Source: Reticulascus tulasneorum
Taxonomy: Eukaryota > Ascomycota > Sordariomycetes > Glomerellales > Reticulascaceae
Direction: 5' to 3'
Length of the DNA stretch: 64,000 bases
NCBI GenBank assembly: GCA_001557505.1
Contig: LSAX01000005.1
Coordinates: 558,001-622,000, forward strand
Shown here piece after piece: positions 45,293 through 57,467 of this stretch; the first letter of the stretch is position 1, and the number at the start of each line of letters is the position of its first letter. The translations under genes were made by a program, and so were the position numbers. The notes under the pieces were generated by a model. The model saw nothing but the letters and a program-made list of their open reading frames with translations. It was not told the origin of the DNA and ran no database searches.

Positions 45293-47028
45293 GGTGCCAA
45301 TGAATTGAGCAAGGACAACAGAAAGCCGTGAGGGAGAACAATGATATGCTCTAGTATGAGATAGTATTTCTCGAGTCTATTTACTAAACACAGGACATGA
45401 GGTTGATGGTAGTGTAGATAGAGAGTATTTATAGGAAATCATCGTTTCCCCAAACCATCCAGAGCCAAGGCAATTAGATGTCAAGATCCAACCAATTCAC
45501 TTTCAGTCCCATCACAGCAAATGAGGATTTCCTCAGGTACAACTCTGAAAAGAGTAGACGAGGCTGAAAACGTGCAAGGTAACGTCGCAGAAATCCACAC
45601 CGCTAGAGCAATTTGTCCAAGAGCTTGACCGTGTTTGCCTTGCAGATAGTTCCGCAAGAGCTTTGCAGATCCACCTGGTGCTGCAAAGGGCAAATGATGA
45701 CGAGGGGCGGTTTCTTCCGAGACGCAACTACAGGTAATATGGCGGTGGCCAGTTGAAGACCAGCCTCCCAATGACAAGGCGAGAAGTGAGAAAGGCCAGG
45801 TTCGCCAACATGGTGACCAAAGAGACGCCGATGAGTTTGACGTTGACTAAGACATTGGAGGCGGTTACGTGAAGGTTTGTGTAGCCTGTATGCTACCGGC
45901 AAGTTAGCCGACACAAGAGACTGGCGTGAAAGGACCGGGCACTGGTCGGTAGCAGCCAAGAATTGAGAAGATGTCGTGGAATCCTGGAGCGCGGCGAAGT
46001 TACGGGAGTGGCTGGGTGGCTGCATGTATGGGGACGGGCTCTCTGGAATGCATCAGGCAGGTGCCCATGACACGAGGATTGGGGATTGACACAACGTGAA
46101 CGGAGTGTAACTCGTCTGCTAGTGAGGATTGCGCGGACGATCATCGCCATACTTGGACGAGTCCTGGGGATCATTGCCGATCAAGAAGATATTGCCCGCC
46201 ATAAAGGAGGAATGCAGCTATCACTGGAACGGATGGAGGTTAGAGCGACTACGGAGTGTACCGCGGTATAGTGAGCGAGACGTCCTGAGAATACAACTTC
46301 GAGGATTTGCTCGCAAATGGACCAAGAAGCTCCTCGATGACTACTCCAAGACCCTTCAAGTATATCTTCACCATCCATTCTTTAAGGCTGTTTCCTTATG
46401 GAAGCCTACATATGTGTTGAGGTACGGTACATAGATATCGCCCTCGCCTGCTTGGCCATGGTCTGGGACTAGTGACATTGTAATCTTCTCTGTCACGGAC
46501 TGGCCAATTTTTGTCATTTTGAAATCTATTGAGCCAAACCACGGACTTTGGGTGGCCACTATCCTTTGACAGCCAGATCATGAGGGGTTGGCGAATTGCG
46601 ATCGACAATTGGTGGACATTCTACTTTGACTCCAAGACAGTCCACACCGCTGCAGCAATACCTCGACATCTTGACAAAGTCGATTAAGTACAGTGCATGG
46701 CAGTGGTAGGTGGCATGCTGGCACAAAAGTATGGCATGTCGCAGGGTTGTGTGGTAGCGCCTTCATTCTTCTTGCGTAAAAGTACCGGCTGTAGCACGCC
46801 CAAGATGGTCACCGATATTTCGTTACGTCGAATTGGAACCCCACTTTCAACTCGTCCATTAAAGGCTGATGCTCCAGTACGTCGTCACACGTAACTGTCC
46901 GAGTCTCCAGTCGCCAAAGCCCTGTCCGTAGTTTTGTACTCTTCATGTAAATATCCAGATCACTTTTGGGGCCATGCGCCAATGATACCAAAATGCCCCA
47001 GAAGCGCCAGTTGCCGTCATGCAGCGTG
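45293..47028. other. gene-free stretch
   Basis: 1.7 kb between the But2-domain gene and the 3' end of nog2. Open frames up to 140 codons on both strands lack motifs and signal peptides. A 101-codon plus-strand frame (46129-46434) has somewhat protein-like composition but no other support. Confidence 0.4.
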
Positions 47029-49743
47029 TCATGTTCTTCGTCGCTTTTTCGCAGGTGTACTTTGTTTTCGTGTTGCGAGTTCTCCATCCGAATCGTCGTC
47101 ACTTGGGTCAGACGCATCCAGGTCGGCGCCTTCATCATCATCCGTCTGGTCACTGCTCGCAGAGTCGCTGTCTCCACCACTTTCATCATCCTCTGACTCA
47201 TCGCTTGAAGCGTCTAAGGGTATCATGTCTTCTGATCCGTCATCTGCCAAATCTTTTGGCTTCCGCGGCAATTTGTCTTGTAGGGCTTCTTCAACATCAG
47301 ACTCGAATCCCTCGAAATCTGCTTCCGTATCGTCTTTGTCTTGCCCAGATTGCTTGTCATCATTTTGACGAAGGTTCGGCGTTGATGGGCCCATCGAAGT
47401 GTCAGCGAGACTGTCGATGTCATCCCGCTTCCGCTTCTGCGGCATCTCTCCAAGCCTTCCACCCCGTCCCTCGATGCCCTTTTCTGTCGTCACCCCGCTT
47501 GGCTTTGGAGGAGGGGTAAACCAAGGCAGTTTGCCGCGCATCATGTCATTGAGGACCATCTTTGCCACACCGTCGATATCAGGCTCTCCCTTCTTGAGCA
47601 ATCGCCCACCACGCCTGGCTAACATCTCCAGGAACTCGATGTCAGTTTCCCACCCCTTTAGTTCATAGGTTCGTTCTAAATGGTGCTTCTTGACCTGCGA
47701 ACGAGTTAACAAAATGCTTCATTCCTGATTTGACACATTCTCTGGCGGACTTACCTTCTCGAAGACACCGGCAATGTACTGCGATGGGTACTCGACATTT
47801 TCGACTCGAACCACACCTCTCAGTAGGAGATCCTGAGGTGTCTATTTGTGGTTAGCAACAATGTTTATAAGAGGATCTGAATGTGGAACTTACGTCGGCA
47901 GACGCTGGTGGCACAATACCGGGGCAATCTATCAAGTATCTTTGAACCCATGTTAGCCCACCATGTCCTTACAAAGCGGTAACATGGAGGAAGGGGAGAA
48001 AAGGAGGTCTTACAGTCGTTTGGTAAGGGTGATATATTGCCACACCTTCGTTTCCCCTGGAATTGGGGCTGTCGTGCAGACCTTCTTTTTTCGCAGAGTG
48101 TTGCTTTCAAACTGTGAGTTTTCGCACTTCACAAACAGGGGGATGTCACACTTACACAATGCTGCTCTTCCCCACATTTGGATAACCGATTAAACCAACA
48201 CTAATGGCAGTTAGTCAAAGAGTCGCCTACCACAATAGACTTGCTTATTGCTAACCTGACTTGTTTTCTGTCATGATGGAGTTTGGCATACTGCCTCAAG
48301 AGCTCTATCAAGGAGCCCTTCCCGAATGGATTGGTCAAGCTAGAGTGGAAAGCTAGAGTCGGTCGCTCTTTCGACAGGTGGCGAACCCAAGCGGCCTGGC
48401 CAATAAGTTAGTACTCATTGGAAACAGATGCATGCAACAGCATGTAGGGTGTCATATGTATGAATCAATACTAAGAAAACCACCACGAGAACTCAAAGAG
48501 AGGACAGGTAGACTTCAACTCATGATGAGACAATGCCACTCTCATGACAGGAATCCAGAACGGACCCTATCGATCCATGGTCTTGCGACTAGGACAGCGA
48601 GAGGGCTATCAATTTTCCCAGACCGTAACGGTTGATCCTCCATTGTGGCATAAAGCTGGAGGAGACCTGACTAGAGTACTGGGGTAGGTTTCAAAATCGA
48701 ACGAAATAAATAGAGCGACTTACCGCAACACCAGTGGGAACAAGATCGGTCTGTTGATCGATACTGCATTAGCACCTGCAATGCCGTAGTGAAGGCAAGG
48801 GAACGAAGTACCTTATTCAACACGAAGATCAAATGCTTGTGAGGAGCTTCCTCCCTAAGATATTTCTCCACACTTGCCGAGTTAGCTTCCGCCCATCCGA
48901 CTGGGGCAGATACTTACCTTAAACACCGTGTTCCTACGGGATCTCTCGCATCAAGAACGTGGATCACCACATCTGACGAGTCCAAAACTCGATACAGCTC
49001 GTTCCATATTCGCTTGGATTGTCCCTTGTTGAAAATTGGCTCCTTCGCGATGGCAATATAGCTCTCATCTTGGTCTCCATACTCAGTGTTCTTGTCGCCA
49101 TCTCCGCCCGAGTTTCCGCTGAGTAATCTGGTCTGCTCGAGACGGTCTTTGTAGGTACCCATGCTCTTCTCAGCATGATCTACCATGTCAGTCAGACTGC
49201 TGGCTTCAACCTTCACCCTCTTTCTTTGCGCCTTGGGGCCGAATGTGTCGGAGAATGGCGCGGTCTCTACAGTCATCTTCGCCTGATGTTGTTTGACTCC
49301 ATTGGTGGTGTCCTGGCCGTCGCGGATGAGCGAAAGAGGAATTTTGTTGGGTTTTAGCAAAACTTGGTACGGGTCGGCAGATTTCTCGTCTAGAGCCTTT
49401 CGAAATGCGTTGAGGCTGTCCTGCGAGATTACTCGTGTATTGTTAAACCACTTGCGATTCGGTTCGATCCGTGCATTCGGGATATCTCTGCTCTGGAAAG
49501 AGGCAGCCTTCGTGATGTTGCCCTCTGCATTTCTCTGAGGTTTTCCATCTTTGTACATGGACAGAACCTTAAGCTTCTTGGCATTTCTGAACACGTCACA
49601 ATCAGCTCTGAAATTCCTAAAGATTTGGAACAAACTGCGACTCACCTAAAGAAGTTCTCGCCTTTCACCCTGACATTGGCCATTCCATCCCCGGTTTTTC
49701 CCTGGCGGATTTTCCGGTTCGCCTCCTTCTTCCCTGTACCCAT
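47029..49743 (-). CDS. nog2: nucleolar GTP-binding protein Nog2/Nug2, 60S ribosome assembly
   Basis: Circularly permuted GTPase that holds pre-60S particles at a checkpoint before export. Ten exons: 49646-49743, 48918-49586, 48812-48872, 48724-48750, 48256-48395, 48156-48200, 48014-48103, 47894-47939, 47755-47841 and 47029-47694 (642 aa). The N-terminal NGP1 region has [16 protein letters not shown]. The G motifs come in permuted order: G4 NKTD, then [12 protein letters not shown]1 [10 protein letters not shown]2 PGETK and G3 DCPG. The C-terminal 200 residues are acidic (Asp/Glu/Ser) and end in a basic KKRRR tail, as in fungal Nog2. Exon 4 is only 27 nt. Intron 4 (48396-48723) is 328 nt against 45-75 for the others and appears to host a snoRNA. 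Divergent from the mS26 gene. Confidence 0.96.
48440..48690 (-). ncRNA. snR191: candidate H/ACA snoRNA (snR191-like) in nog2 intron
   Basis: In S. cerevisiae the NOG2 intron encodes the H/ACA snoRNA snR191, which guides LSU pseudouridines 2258 and 2260. Here the long intron has a hairpin at 48617-48683. It comprises a basal stem CCCAG/CTGGG, guide arm AGTCA (48668-48672), upper stem GGT/ACC plus TCCTCCA/TGGAGGA, and guide arm GTTAC (48625-48629) directly after the stem. GUUAC pairs with the conserved LSU GUAAC just 5' of the target U, and AGUCA pairs with UGACU starting two bases 3' of it, leaving the U and one base unpaired as the pocket rule requires. The 3' hairpin, H box and ACA end are not resolved; the limits given are approximate. 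Confidence 0.55.
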
Positions 49744-50150
49744 GGTGGCGGATTATTTCACCTGAGTGAAGTCTAAAGAGAATGAAGGAATAAAAGTGCA
49801 AAATGCACCGAATTGAGGAAGAAAGGGTGGTTACCCTTTGAAGCACTGGTGGTTGTTGAATATCCTGATGGTGGGGTACCAGCTTTTGCAAATACTTTTT
49901 TTTTTTTGAAAGTAGTCCTAATTTCCTTGGAGAGGCTGGCGGGACGGGAACAATGTCGGCCCTACTATCCAATCACACCTCAAGAGTTGGGCCTAAGCAG
50001 CTCTAATTGGAACCTCCTGGCTTCGCGGGTAGAATTTCTCGAGAAGCAATCCATGCATCCAAGCACGTCTCTCACGACAACACGACCATCCAAAAGGGAT
50101 CGACATTCTGACCTTGATGCCATTCAATTGGCGGTAAGCGTGTTGTCACA
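49744..50150. promoter_or_regulatory. divergent promoter region, nog2 / mS26
   Basis: 407 bases between two outward-facing start codons, one gene for cytoplasmic ribosome assembly and one for the mitochondrial ribosome. It contains a 12-T run (49896-49907), a poly(dA:dT) tract of the kind that excludes nucleosomes in fungal housekeeping promoters. Confidence 0.6.
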
Positions 50151-51095
50151 ATGTCTTCCGCATGTTCTTGTTCGCGGCTATCTAGGATCCCGATAGCAGC
50201 AACTTCCCGACTGATATCCTCGACACAAAACTCCATTCGACCGTTCTCGACTACCTCCTCCAAGCTCCGGGTTCCACCTGAGTCCCCGGCATGGCTCGAA
50301 GTACCAGAGCCCCCACAATCCGAATCTTCTGAGCGAAAGCTCCCACCAATGAAGGGTACTCTCCCAGTCCCTCGACTCATTTTCGGCCACAAGGAAGATT
50401 ATCGCAAAGTGCTTCCATCCTACCTCGATGAAGTCGTTCCGAAGCCCAGCAATGAGGCGTCTCAGAAACCCGCTCGCCCCGGCTCTGCCCTTGATATCCG
50501 CCGCCGCATGGCCAGCAACCGTCGCGAGAATCTGGGCACTGCATTGCAAGGCTTGTGGAAGAGGAAACAAATTCGTGATTCGTTCCATCGTCGCAAAGCA
50601 GAAACCAACTCCGAAATCAGCCGCCTTGCCGCCGCGGCCCCCGAGCCCGAAGATGAGCTTCTCACACGAAGCACAGTATTCGCTGCTATGGTAGCAACGA
50701 CGGCCGTGCTCCCCGACCCTGATCGCTTCGCACGCGCGGCTGCTAGTCGTTCTAAGACAGCGAAGATTCAGCAACAGAAGACAGAGGCGAGGCGCGATGC
50801 TTTGATGGAGTTATATATCAATGCCTCCAGCTTTATTGTGGATGAGGATCAATTAAGCAAGGAACTCGACAAATTATTCTCGGAGGACTTCTGGCAGAAG
50901 CAAGGAAAGTCGATGGCTCATGATGCGGATAATGCATGGGATGTTTGGGGCCAGCCTCCCACGGTACAGAGCATGCTGGCAAATATGATGCGAACACAAC
51001 AGCGGGCTATTGACTTCAATCAGAGCGAGCAGGATAGGACTGTCAAGAGGCAGAAAACCATCGCTGAGGAGCTGACGGGCGGGAAGATGGAATGA
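50151..51095 (+). CDS. pet123: mitochondrial small ribosomal subunit protein mS26 (Pet123-like)
   Basis: Single exon, 314 aa. The N-terminus is a presequence-like Arg/Ser-rich segment with a typical FSTTSSK cleavage-type motif. The body is helical and basic. The segment RRDALMELYINASSFIVDEDQLSKELDKLF matches the pattern of yeast Pet123 (mS26), in which a LxxLYxxAxxFIVxExQL block is central, as I recall it. Earlier conserved-looking blocks are ALDIRRRMASNRRENLG and WKRKQIRDSFHRRK. Role: structural protein of the 37S mitoribosome, required for mitochondrial translation. Shares a promoter region with nog2. Confidence 0.8.
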   Translation: MSSACSCSRLSRIPIAATSRLISSTQNSIRPFSTTSSKLRVPPESPAWLEVPEPPQSESSERKLPPMKGTLPVPRLIFGHKEDYRKVLPSYLDEVVPKPSNEASQKPARPGSALDIRRRMASNRRENLGTALQGLWKRKQIRDSFHRRKAETNSEISRLAAAAPEPEDELLTRSTVFAAMVATTAVLPDPDRFARAAASRSKTAKIQQQKTEARRDALMELYINASSFIVDEDQLSKELDKLFSEDFWQKQGKSMAHDADNAWDVWGQPPTVQSMLANMMRTQQRAIDFNQSEQDRTVKRQKTIAEELTGGKME

Positions 51096-51551
51096 GAAAT
51101 GCCATTCCATGTCGAGCACGCCATCTAGACTGTACGTTATGTGAAATACAAGAAGCCAAGTTCAACCTGCGTTGTGGTGGGGCTGGTTTGCCCGTGGACA
51201 TATCTGATGTGCTTTTTATGTCACTTACTTGCTCAGTGGATTCATCAGCATGGCAGTATGTGCAATGTATTTCTATGTGATCATTGTAACAAACGATAAT
51301 GTGCCGTCCAAGACACCAGCTAGTGACCTGAAATACCCTGAACTCCCGGTTCCGATGCCATACTAAAATTTATGCTATGTAAACAAGAAAAGCGTTTGCT
51401 GTGTGGACGGGCCCGCATGGCAACCGATACCATCATTTGACCCAGTTGATGCGTTTCCCCCGTTGACCTATGCTCCACGAGTAATCCTACAAATGTGTTC
51501 CAATAAATGCCCTCGCCTACTCTCAGAGGACCTGTGCCACTAGCAGGCTCA
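51096..51551. other. gene-free stretch
   Basis: 456 bases between convergent genes; 3' regions only. Nothing else seen. Confidence 0.4.
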
Positions 51552-54500
51552 TTACCTCCTCTCCACCAGAAGAATATGCATTGCGGTATATGCCAGCACA
51601 ATGAACACAGCACCAAAGACACCGAGGCTGATGACATCCGTCCATAAGGCGTTATTCTTGAAGCCGAAAGAACTTAGAATGCTGGCGCCAGGCACAGTAA
51701 TGTCGAGGCCGTACTTGCTATCAACCAAAGTAAGTTCCAAAACTTCATTCACGATAAGAGACTCGAAGCCATAATGAAATATCGACAAGGCCTGGAGCCA
51801 CAAGGCGGCTTTCGGAATGGCGTCGTGATTGAGGAGGAGGCCGGCAAAAAGTAAGCTGAAAAGCATAACCAAGCTGCCAATCAAGTTGGCAACCCCGCCA
51901 TCTTTGCAAACGATGCCGATGAAAAGACACACTGCAGCAGCAGCGAAGTTGAAGAGAACCAAGACAAGAATGAACTTGAAAAAGTGGGCAGGATCTGGCA
52001 CAAGGCCAGTCATTGGGTAAATGATCGAGCCCATCAGAAGAGGAGGGATAATTCGCAAGGGAATGATATCGAACACAACCTTGGCTGCGAAATATGTCAC
52101 CGGCGAGTAATAGCCATTTGCCCTCTCTCGAACAAACAGGAGGCGTTCGGTGGCGAATACGTTCAAGCTCGTCAGGGTGCTGAACCCAAACAGCGCGAGA
52201 AGAAAGAAAAACAGACCCAGGCGGTTCTGGAATCCTGGTATATCATCTGTCAGCCCGTAGAACAGATAGCCTGATAGGACAGCGAGCAATATGGCGATGG
52301 CGTAATGTGTTAACATTAGCATGGGATTTCTGTAGAGGTTTCTCCAAGTTCGCTGTGACAAGATGATGAACTGTCTTAAATAGCCGACACGAGCATAACC
52401 TTTCCCCATGGCGCTGACATTGATGTTAGGGCCATCTGGCGTGTAGCCGTTGGTATTTTGGCCGTTTGCACCCTGGGCGGTACTGATGGCTTGCTGAATC
52501 TCTTCGTGCGCAGCACCTGCAATATCCGACTCCACAAAGGATTGGATCAGGATATCAAGATCCGTGCTAGCATTTGCGGAAGGAGGAAGATCATGAGGGT
52601 CCTCGGCAGTCAAAGGAGGTACAAATCCTGGTTGCTGCTTCTGAAGCTTGTAGGAAGCTCCATCCTCGCCACCTGCATCGGAAGACGCTATCGTATCGAC
52701 AGTGTTCTTTCGGCGAGTGAATAACTCGCGCTCTTGACGCGCCTTGACCGAGTCACGCCGCTTGTACCTCGGGCGTGAAGATGAAGCTTCAACACCACTC
52801 TCTTCCCCTATGCTGCCACCGGAAACACTTGCAATAGACTTGACTGCCTTGGTGCTGATAGGTCCAAGACTTGCCACTTCGGCATTCATAGCACCATCGT
52901 CGTCCGGAGCAGCCACACTGGCGTGCATGGTAAGATCGACAAGGTAATCTGCGATATTGAAACCCGGAGGACAAGAGTAGCCGATGTGATCGAAGTAATC
53001 CTGGCATTGGCTGAAAGGACCAGAGTAGACGGTCTTTCCTTGAGCCAGCAAAATGAGCCTGTCGAACAGAGCAACGATGTTTGAGCGGGGTTGATGGATT
53101 GTAAACACAACCGTTCTCTTGTATGCCTTGGCTAGGGTCACTAGGCATTCAATGACGTTGTAAGCGTTGTATGCATCCAGCCCACTGGTCGGCTCGTCCA
53201 GGAAAAGAATTGAGGGACTCGTGACAAGCTCGCAGGCGATGCCGACCCTGCGCTTTTCTCCACCAGATATTCCTCGACCTTTGCCTTCCTCGGAACCGAT
53301 GAGGGAGTCACGTATGTGGTAGATGCCAAGTTGCTTTTCAACCTCGAAAACCCGTTGCTCTTTTGCGGCGCGACTCATGTTTCGGGGAAGACGAAGCAAA
53401 GCGCTGGTTAGGATTGTTTCATGCACCGTAAGTGTGGAGAGCATTGTGTCTTCTTGGTCGACAAAGCCGATCACGTTCTTGTAGTCCGAGTCCTCCACCT
53501 TCTCTCCGTTGACATAGAAGTCGCCGCTGATTTGACCACGTTTGTTCTTCCTTGCCAGAATATCCAGGAAAGTCGTCTTCCCGGCCCCTGACGCGCCCAT
53601 GATAGCAGTAATCTCACCAGGGTGAGCCATACCCTGGATGTTGGTCAAGATTTGCTTCCCATTCAACTCGTAGGCCAGGTTTTCAAAATACACTGATGCC
53701 GGCTTGTGATCTGCCATGAGCTTCGTACTTTCGTCGTCGGAATCATCGAGGACAATGGGGCCATATTTGAATTGCCGCCGCGAGAGGTACCAGGTGATAA
53801 GTATGACGCCGACTAGGAAAATAGAGCATCCGGCAATGACAGCAGCGATGAGAGGCTCATTGATCCTCTTCACTGGGCGCTCGTATCCTGGAACGTCTGT
53901 TTCGTACAGACACTCCCCAGAACGACAGGACAGTTGGATACTGGAGTCTCCGATCAACGACAGAATGAGATCGTCCATTTGTGGTTCCCGGAACACGCAG
54001 TTATTGATGCCTCCATCCTTCTGTAGACACTCAAACTTAGCGGGGCCCTTGATTTCTTCGGTCAAGAAATCGCTGATGTCGATAGAGCCGTTCTCGCCGC
54101 AAAGCATCCGATCCGGAATGCAGCTACACTCAATCTTGTTGCACTTATAGGAGGTACTATTCTGAGACTCGTCGTAATCGGCGGTGGAAGTGCAATCGTT
54201 CAGATGACAGTAAAAGGATTCGCGTTCATCCACCCAGACTGTGCACGGTTAGAAGCTGCGTCAATAGGAAGGGCCCGGCTTGCCTTACATTGAAAGTCGC
54301 AAGACGCATCCTCAGTCTTGCACGTAAAGGTGACCTCTGGCCGCTTCTCACCGAGGAGATCTTTGATCTTCTTATTGGTAACGTCGCAGATCTGGTAGTT
54401 GTGGTTGACGACTTCGCCGCTTTGATAACAAACTCCTCCATCGCCCGTTGCCATGAGGGCATTGCAAACCTTGTCAGTTGTACAGACATTGCAGTTGATG

Positions 54501-55003
54501 CCGGTCCAACCGTCGTCGCATTTGCAGGAGCGTTCCGATCGCATGGGCCGCTCTGCGCCTCGGGCTAGAGATCCGCAGACTGAGGAGATTGTTAGCTTCA
54601 GATCACAAGTATTGTGCGACCAACGATAAGGAAGGGGCTTGGCGTACGTGGTTCCAGGCAGTCGTCGCCGCCGAAGCCTTCGGGGCAGGTGCATTTCCCG
54701 TTGTATTCGTTGCAGTCGGCATATTGAGCGCATGAGTGGGCTGGTAATAGACAATTGAAGCTGGAGAAATGTCTGTCAGTTCAGGAGTCGATGCATAAGA
54801 TGAGGCGGTTGTCGCAGAGGCAGCCGAAGCTGTTGGGAAACTCACCAGGGTGGGCAGTTGTCGGGTCGATCATCCATCAAGGCCAGCTGAGCGCGCATCA
54901 TATCGACGCTGGAATAATTCCCTTGTGCAGATACGACGTACGATAGACATGCAACAGCTCCTATGAGGAGAGTCCTCAACGTTGGAGGCGCCATAATCGA
55001 CAT
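51552..55003 (-). CDS. adp1: ABCG transporter with Cys-rich ectodomain, Adp1-like
   Basis: 1082 aa in four exons (54846-55003, 54648-54760, 54289-54579, 51552-54238). A signal peptide ([15 protein letters not shown]) starts a lumenal or extracellular region of about 300 residues with EGF-like cysteines ([34 protein letters not shown]). Then come one transmembrane helix and the ABC domain: Walker [10 protein letters not shown], signature SGGEKRR, Walker [13 protein letters not shown] and the switch histidine in FTIHQPR. A long Ser-rich linker and six C-terminal transmembrane helices with the ABC2-type fold follow. This is the half-size, white/Adp1 arrangement of fungi. Substrate unknown; the yeast protein is an ER/vacuole-type transporter without a settled cargo. 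Confidence 0.93.
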
Positions 55004-56212
55004 GTTCTTCGGTGAAGATGATGGGTGTTGAGAAGGAGTGATTGCGTGTCGCCGTGAGGAGCTGGAGCTCTACGAACCTGAACCTGGATCGGCGCTCTGA
55101 GGGTGGCGCAGTTGGTTAGACCGTGCCCCACGCGGAAAGCCACCTAACAAGACCGCCAATGTGGCTGAATAAATCCTCCCCAACAAGCAAACCAGGAATG
55201 TCCTCGGTTGCCACGTCGAAAGCGATTCGAAGATAATTATTAAATTAACCTAAAGCCTCCAAAAAAAAACATTCAGTTTCACGGACGTCATGTCTCGAAC
55301 AACGAGGGCAACACTGAAGCGATTATGGGAACAGGCGAACAGGACCAATTAGGAAGGCGAAACAACACCATCGCGGTCAAGGAATCACGGGGGATATTCA
55401 ACTGTGGAGGTGCGTACCTTTCTTTGGCAGTTGAAGCTCTTCGATTCGTTAGTGGACTTCGCATGTTACGTGCGCTTCGAGACCGGAGATGGCCTGAGAA
55501 GAGATGAGCTATTGCCCTGGCTGCAGGATCACAAAGCAGGCTGGACGCTTGCATGGCAACGCCGCTCCTTGACAGCCAGCTAGACTAGCATTTCGATTTG
55601 TCTTCCAAGATACAGATTAGAGTCGGCTAAATGGGACGGTGAATCATTATTTACCCCGCCAGGCCCAACACAAGCGGAGAAAGCTCTTGCTAGGTAGTGA
55701 GTTTGGTAGGTACTTTAGTTACTATCCCGTATTAGCTAAGAAGTGTCTACTTCTCTGCGCCCCTCCATGCCGCAGCCAAGCAGCCAGCCAAGCAGCTCTG
55801 AGAAGACTCGATAAACCTTTGACCACCAGTACACTTGCTTGCATGCAAAATATGTCCTTCAGGCTTTCAGGTTTGCTAGGCCATGTCGTGTCATGTCATG
55901 TCATGTCATGCCATGCCATTGCATCCACCCAAACCGTCCTCCACCAATCGTTGCGGACGCCGTGATGAAGCTAAATCCAGCCTTCGCGCCCTGTTGATTG
56001 TCAAACGACAAGTTGACATGCTGCTTGTGTCATGCTCGATTCTCATACTGGACAAGTAACAAGCCGCCGCGGCCATAAATATATAGATCCCGCTTTCAGC
56101 CAAAGGATGAGATATATCGAACAGTTCTTTTATATTCATAAGCCATAATAATACATTACCAAACCTCGCGCCCTAGATAGACCAACACGATCTTTTGTTA
56201 TCAAGGGCGAAG
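55004..56212. other. divergent gene-free stretch, ABC transporter / aminotransferase
   Basis: 1.2 kb between outward-facing start codons. It contains a pentanucleotide microsatellite (55881-55920), TACCCCGCC (about 55654), and a lone tRNA A-box-like sequence near 55100 without a matching B box. No gene. Confidence 0.45.
55881..55920. repeat. TCATG-type pentanucleotide microsatellite
   Basis: Eight consecutive 5-base units of the TCATG kind (four exact TCATG units flanked by CCATG, TCGTG and CCATG/CCATT variants). It lies in the presumed aminotransferase promoter and is likely variable in length between strains. Confidence 0.85.
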
Positions 56213-57467
56213 ATGGTTCGCATATCTCCCTTCGCGGTCGAGCAGTGGATGGATGAGTATGAAAACACTCCTGGGGCAATCAACATCGCCGAAACCTGCG
56301 CTGCATCTGTTTCACTTGACGAACTATCCAGCTTGTCCAAAGAACTAAGCTCTGCTGGGCCAATAGACTCCTCAACCAAGCTTTTGTACGGAGCAATTCG
56401 CGGTTCCCTTGGACTTCGCCAGCGAGTTGCAGCTCTTTACAGCGGTGATGACTCGGGGTTTCCTAAATTGTCAACGGACGATATCATCATCACACAAGGC
56501 GCAATCAGCGCAAACTTTCTGCTCCTGTATACTCTCATCGGACCAGGCGACCATGTTATCTGTGTGTACCCGACGTATCAGCAGCTCTATGGCGTCCCAC
56601 AAAGCCTCGGCGCTGATGTAGCATTATGGAGGCTGAAGAAAGAAAACGGCTTCGTCCCAGATGTGAAAGAGCTCGAGGGCCTTGTTAAGCCTAATACTAA
56701 AGTCAGGTGGCGATTGCGCATCTTCTCCGAACTGGACTAATAAAGGATTTCAGATGATCATCATTAACAACCCGAACAACCCTACTGGAGCCGTTATTCC
56801 CACTTCAGTGCTCCAAGACATTATCGCATTCGCAAAAGCTCGCAACATCATCGTCTTCTCTGACGAGGTCTATCGGCCATTGTTTCACAACCTCTTCGAT
56901 GGCAAGGCGGATGTCCCTCCTCCAGTCACTTCTTTGGGGTACGAGAAGACGATTGTCACTGGCTCCATGTCCAAGGCCTACGCCCTAGCTGGCATCCGAA
57001 TTGGATGGGTTATTTCCAAGGATAAGAGTATTATAAAAGCTCTCGCGGAAGCCAGAGACTACACCACCATCAGTGTTTCTCAAATCGATGACCAAATCGC
57101 CACCTACGCCCTCTCTGAGCCAGTCGTATTACCGTTACTCAAGCGAAATGTCAACCTCGCGAATACGAATCTTGATATGCTTGAGGCCTTCATCGAGAAA
57201 AACAAAACCGTATGCTCCTGGGTTAAGCCCAAGGCTGGGACCACAGCTTTCGTGCAGTTCAGGAGCGGGGGGAAGCCGGTCAATGATGTCTCGTTCTGCC
57301 AGGACCTGATTGAGAAGACCAAGGTCTTCTTCGTTCCAGGATCCAAGTGCTTTGGGAACGACCAAGATTTTGTTGGGTATGTTCGGATCGGATATGTCTG
57401 CCACACGGAAGTCCTGAAAGAAGCTCTCGAGAAGCTGAATGCGTATGTAACAAGCAACTTTGCTTAG
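56213..57467 (+). CDS. PLP-dependent class I/II aminotransferase
   Basis: 400 aa in two exons (56213-56701, 56754-57467; the intron contains GGACTAATA). Fold-type I enzyme that transfers an amino group through pyridoxal phosphate. The conserved NNPNNPTGA motif follows the intron directly. The PLP-binding aspartate and tyrosine are in SDEVYRPL, the Schiff-base lysine is in GSMSKAYALAG, and the arginine of the substrate carboxylate site is in VGYVRIGY. The N-terminal region has LLYGAIRGSLGLRQRVA. No targeting signal. The substrate is not evident; the subgroup includes aspartate-, capreomycidine-synthase- and ACC-synthase-like proteins. Confidence 0.92.

Noticed and set aside
55096..55175. Possible tRNA gene or tRNA-derived SINE (TGGCGCAGTTGG matches the A-box pattern)
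   Set aside because: A D-arm-like fold is possible but no B box, T-arm or closing acceptor stem follows within 150 bases; best taken as a chance or decayed A box.
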